DNA of 7,381 nucleotides from Bacteroidota bacterium (GTDB taxonomy: Bacteria > Bacteroidota > Bacteroidia > Flavobacteriales > Flavobacteriaceae), in NCBI GenBank assembly GCA_947468985.1, contig CANINJ010000090.1:1-7381 (forward strand), given 5' to 3'. Below, one piece after another: positions 5,518 through 7,381 of the stretch. Below the pieces are notes generated by a model. The model did not search any database. It saw only the letters and a list, made by a program, of their open reading frames with translations, and was not told the DNA's origin. The position numbers and the translations under genes were made by a program. Every line of letters begins with the position of its first letter. The stretch's first letter is position 1.

Positions 5518-7107
5518 ATGCCAACGGACTGTATTAGTTATCAAAATTCTGGATATTTCACTCCTTTGATGAACGATTATTTAAATCAGAAATCAAGTTT
5601 AGAGGCACTTTACAACTATTTCCCAACTATAGAAAATTTTGAAAAACAACTGATTGAAAAGCAACAAAACTACAATTCTAAAATTCGAGAAATAGTAGTT
5701 TCAGTATTGAACAAGCAATATGAATCGCTTTCAATTTCTGATCTAACAAAGAAGAATATCGCTTTACTTTCAGAGGAAAATACCTTCACAATTACAACGG
5801 GACACCAACTCAATTTATTCACGGGACCTTTATATTTCTTATATAAAATCATTTCAACCATAAATTTAACGAAGGAATTAAAGTCAAAATATCCAACGTA
5901 TAATTTTGTTCCTATTTATTGGATGGCGACTGAAGACCACGATTTTGACGAGATTAATTATTTTAATTTTAAAGGAAAAAAATTCCAGTGGAACAGAGAA
6001 AGTTCAGGGCCTGTAGGGAGATTATCAACGGAAGGTTTGGACGAATTTCTTACCGTTTTTGAAAAAGAATTGGGTTCGGGAACCAACGCTGATGCTATTA
6101 AAAAACTTTTTTATGACGCTTACGCAAATAACGATTCGTTAGCCAATGCAACTCGGTCTTTAGCAAATGAACTTTTTGGTGGTTATGGATTAGTGATTTT
6201 AGACGCTGATAATTCAGAATTAAAAACCGAATTTATTCCTTATGTTAAAGAAGAATTAGTGCATAAAACAGCCAATAAAACGGTTTTAGAAACGCTTGAA
6301 AAGTTAAAAGAATATCCTGTTCAAGTAAATCCCCGTGAAATAAATCTTTTTTATATTGAAGATAATTTACGGGAACGCATCCTTTTTGAAAATGGTAAAT
6401 ACAAAATCAACAATACCAAAATAACCTTTTCTGAAAATGGTATTTTAGAATTAGTTGATAAAAATCCTGAAAAATTCAGTCCAAATGTAATTCTTCGTCC
6501 GTTATATCAAGAAGTGATTTTACCCAATTTATGCTATATTGGAGGAGGTGGGGAAATTGCCTATTGGTTGGAATTAAAGGCTACTTTTCAAGCTTTCAAA
6601 TGTACTTTTCCAATTCTTTTACTACGAAATTCGGCACTTTTGGTTACACAAAAACAATCCGACAAAGCATCCAAATTAGGTTTAAATTGGACAGATTTGT
6701 TTTCTAAACAAGAGGAATTAATCAATAGAAAAGTCTTGGAAATATCAGAAATTCCAATCGATTTCTCTATTCAGAAAGATTTTTTAAAACAGCAATTTTC
6801 TGATTTATATACGATTGCAAATCAAACAGACAAATCCTTTCTTGGTGCAGTAAAAGCACAAGAAGCCAAGCAAATTAAAGGTTTAGAAAATTTAGAAAAG
6901 CGACTTTTAAAAGCTCAAAAAAAGAAATACGTTGCCGAATTACAACGCATCATTGACTTGCAAAACGAGTTGTTTCCGAATCAAAGTTTGCAAGAGCGAA
7001 AAGCCAATTTCTCTGAATTTTATTTGGAAACAGGAAAAGCATTGATTGAAAAATTAGTTGCAGAATTGAAACCTTTGGAACAAGATTTTAATATTATTGT
7101 ACTTTAA
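5518..7107 (+). CDS. bshC: Bacillithiol biosynthesis cysteine-adding enzyme BshC
   Basis: The 529-aa cytoplasmic protein is expected to add cysteine to glucosaminyl-malate, the last step of bacillithiol synthesis after BshA and BshB. Family motifs are clear: TGHQLNLFTGPLYFLYK (94-110), PIYWMATEDHDFDEINYF (132-149), LRPLYQE (326-332), LPN..YIGGGGEIAYWLELK (335-354), an alpha-helical, probably coiled-coil stretch near 440-485 rich in Lys/Glu/Gln, and a C-terminal LFPNQSLQERKANFSEFY (485-502). Length is normal for the family. The ATG at 5518 is chosen. An in-frame TTG at 5488 would add ten residues, but these come from the T-rich inverted repeat, and family members begin near MPTDCISYQNSGYF. The gene ends in tandem stops (TAA TAA). 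It is divergent from the sdpR operon; the downstream trmH-like gene runs the same way after 60 bp. Confidence 0.94.
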   Translation: MPTDCISYQNSGYFTPLMNDYLNQKSSLEALYNYFPTIENFEKQLIEKQQNYNSKIREIVVSVLNKQYESLSISDLTKKNIALLSEENTFTITTGHQLNLFTGPLYFLYKIISTINLTKELKSKYPTYNFVPIYWMATEDHDFDEINYFNFKGKKFQWNRESSGPVGRLSTEGLDEFLTVFEKELGSGTNADAIKKLFYDAYANNDSLANATRSLANELFGGYGLVILDADNSELKTEFIPYVKEELVHKTANKTVLETLEKLKEYPVQVNPREINLFYIEDNLRERILFENGKYKINNTKITFSENGILELVDKNPEKFSPNVILRPLYQEVILPNLCYIGGGGEIAYWLELKATFQAFKCTFPILLLRNSALLVTQKQSDKASKLGLNWTDLFSKQEELINRKVLEISEIPIDFSIQKDFLKQQFSDLYTIANQTDKSFLGAVKAQEAKQIKGLENLEKRLLKAQKKKYVAELQRIIDLQNELFPNQSLQERKANFSEFYLETGKALIEKLVAELKPLEQDFNIIVL

Positions 7108-7118
7108 TAAAAATTTGA

Positions 7119-7150
7119 TAAATTTAGAGCCAAATTTGTTTCTAAATTTA
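7119..7150. promoter_or_regulatory. Long inverted repeat between bshC and the trmH-like gene
   Basis: TAAATTTAGA (7119-7128) and TCTAAATTTA (7141-7150) are perfectly complementary over 10 bp with a 12-base loop. No T-run follows on the + strand, so it is not a classic terminator for bshC; a T-rich stretch follows on the minus strand. It may be an operator, a transcript-stabilising hairpin or an AT-rich weak terminator. It ends 17 bases before the next start codon. Confidence 0.5.
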
Positions 7151-7167
7151 CCGAAAATACTTGAATA

Positions 7168-7381
7168 ATGGTTGACATTGCTTATTTAGAATTTCTTGAA
7201 AACATACTTACCGATAATAGAAAAGAGCGTTTTTTGAACGTACTTAAAAACCGAACAAATCACTTTACGATTGCCGTTGAAGATATTTTTCAAATGCACA
7301 ATACAAGTGCAGTTATGCGCAGTTGCGAGGTTTTTGGTATTCAAGAATTGAATGTTATTGAGCAACGCTACGGTAAAAGTA
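7168..7381 (+). CDS. trmH: TrmH-type (SpoU) RNA 2'-O-methyltransferase, 3' part cut by window
   Basis: The frame from ATG 7168 runs open to the window edge (71 codons, starting MVDIAYLEFLENILT). It matches the N-terminus of TrmH, the SPOUT-class enzyme that methylates the ribose 2'-O of guanosine 18 in tRNA: RKERFLNVLKNRTNHFTIAV (18-37), EDIFQMHNTSAVMRSCEVFG (38-57) and a following strand IQELNVIE (58-65). The HNxSAxxRSC motif 1 (44-53), with Asn45 and Arg51, is the conserved SpoU substrate/catalytic segment. The SAM-binding knot lies beyond the window. It follows bshC by 60 bp with an inverted repeat between. Whether the target is tRNA Gm18 or another RNA cannot be decided from this fragment. 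Confidence 0.88.
   Translation, partial: MVDIAYLEFLENILTDNRKERFLNVLKNRTNHFTIAVEDIFQMHNTSAVMRSCEVFGIQELNVIEQRYGKS

Noticed and set aside
5670..5861. Minus-strand open frame inside bshC
   Set aside because: It is antisense to a highly conserved part of BshC, including the TGHQ motif.

Overview
The window looks like a chromosomal segment from a member of the Flavobacteriaceae (Bacteroidetes), probably Flavobacterium or a close relative. The evidence is the AT-rich, A/T-ending codon use, a type IX secretion (T9SS) C-terminal sorting domain, signal peptides that leave Gln at +1, promoter-like TTTG / TAnnTTTG boxes, little Shine-Dalgarno sequence, and a BshC protein of the Bacteroidetes/Firmicutes type. 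The genus is an inference.

Layout. (1) 1-133: the bacterial small SRP RNA (ffs, + strand; its first few bases lie before the window), followed by a terminator. (2) 134-213: a second, oppositely oriented terminator, so the RNA gene and the leftward gene block end tail to tail. (3) 214-4753: five leftward genes. In transcription order they are an SdpR-type ArsR repressor, an SdpI-type membrane protein, a large B12-binding-like radical SAM protein with a TTG start, a small exported ankyrin-repeat protein, and an exported DOMON protein with a T9SS sorting domain. The first two form a tight operon behind a perfect palindromic operator. The last two are separated by 26 bp and probably form another operon. 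The radical SAM gene has its own candidate promoter. (4) 4754-5517: a 764-bp gene-free divergent region. It holds the sdpR operator/promoter, two dispersed-repeat-like palindromic elements, a striking array of 21/22-bp palindromic units organised into an exact 43-bp higher-order period, about 165 bp of unassigned sequence, and an inverted repeat just before the next gene. (5) 5518-7381: rightward bshC (bacillithiol synthesis), a 10-bp-arm inverted repeat, and the start of a TrmH-type tRNA/rRNA 2'-O-methyltransferase gene cut by the window edge.

How the parts relate. SdpR/SdpI are a known repressor/membrane-receptor pair from Bacillus toxin immunity, but no toxin gene is visible here. The ankyrin and DOMON proteins are both exported and may act together in the envelope or at the cell surface. 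BshC and TrmH are housekeeping functions. The least explained feature is the 43-bp-period palindrome array at 5069-5305. It is visibly richer in G+C than its flanks, is not coding, is not a CRISPR, and has unit spacing close to two helical turns.
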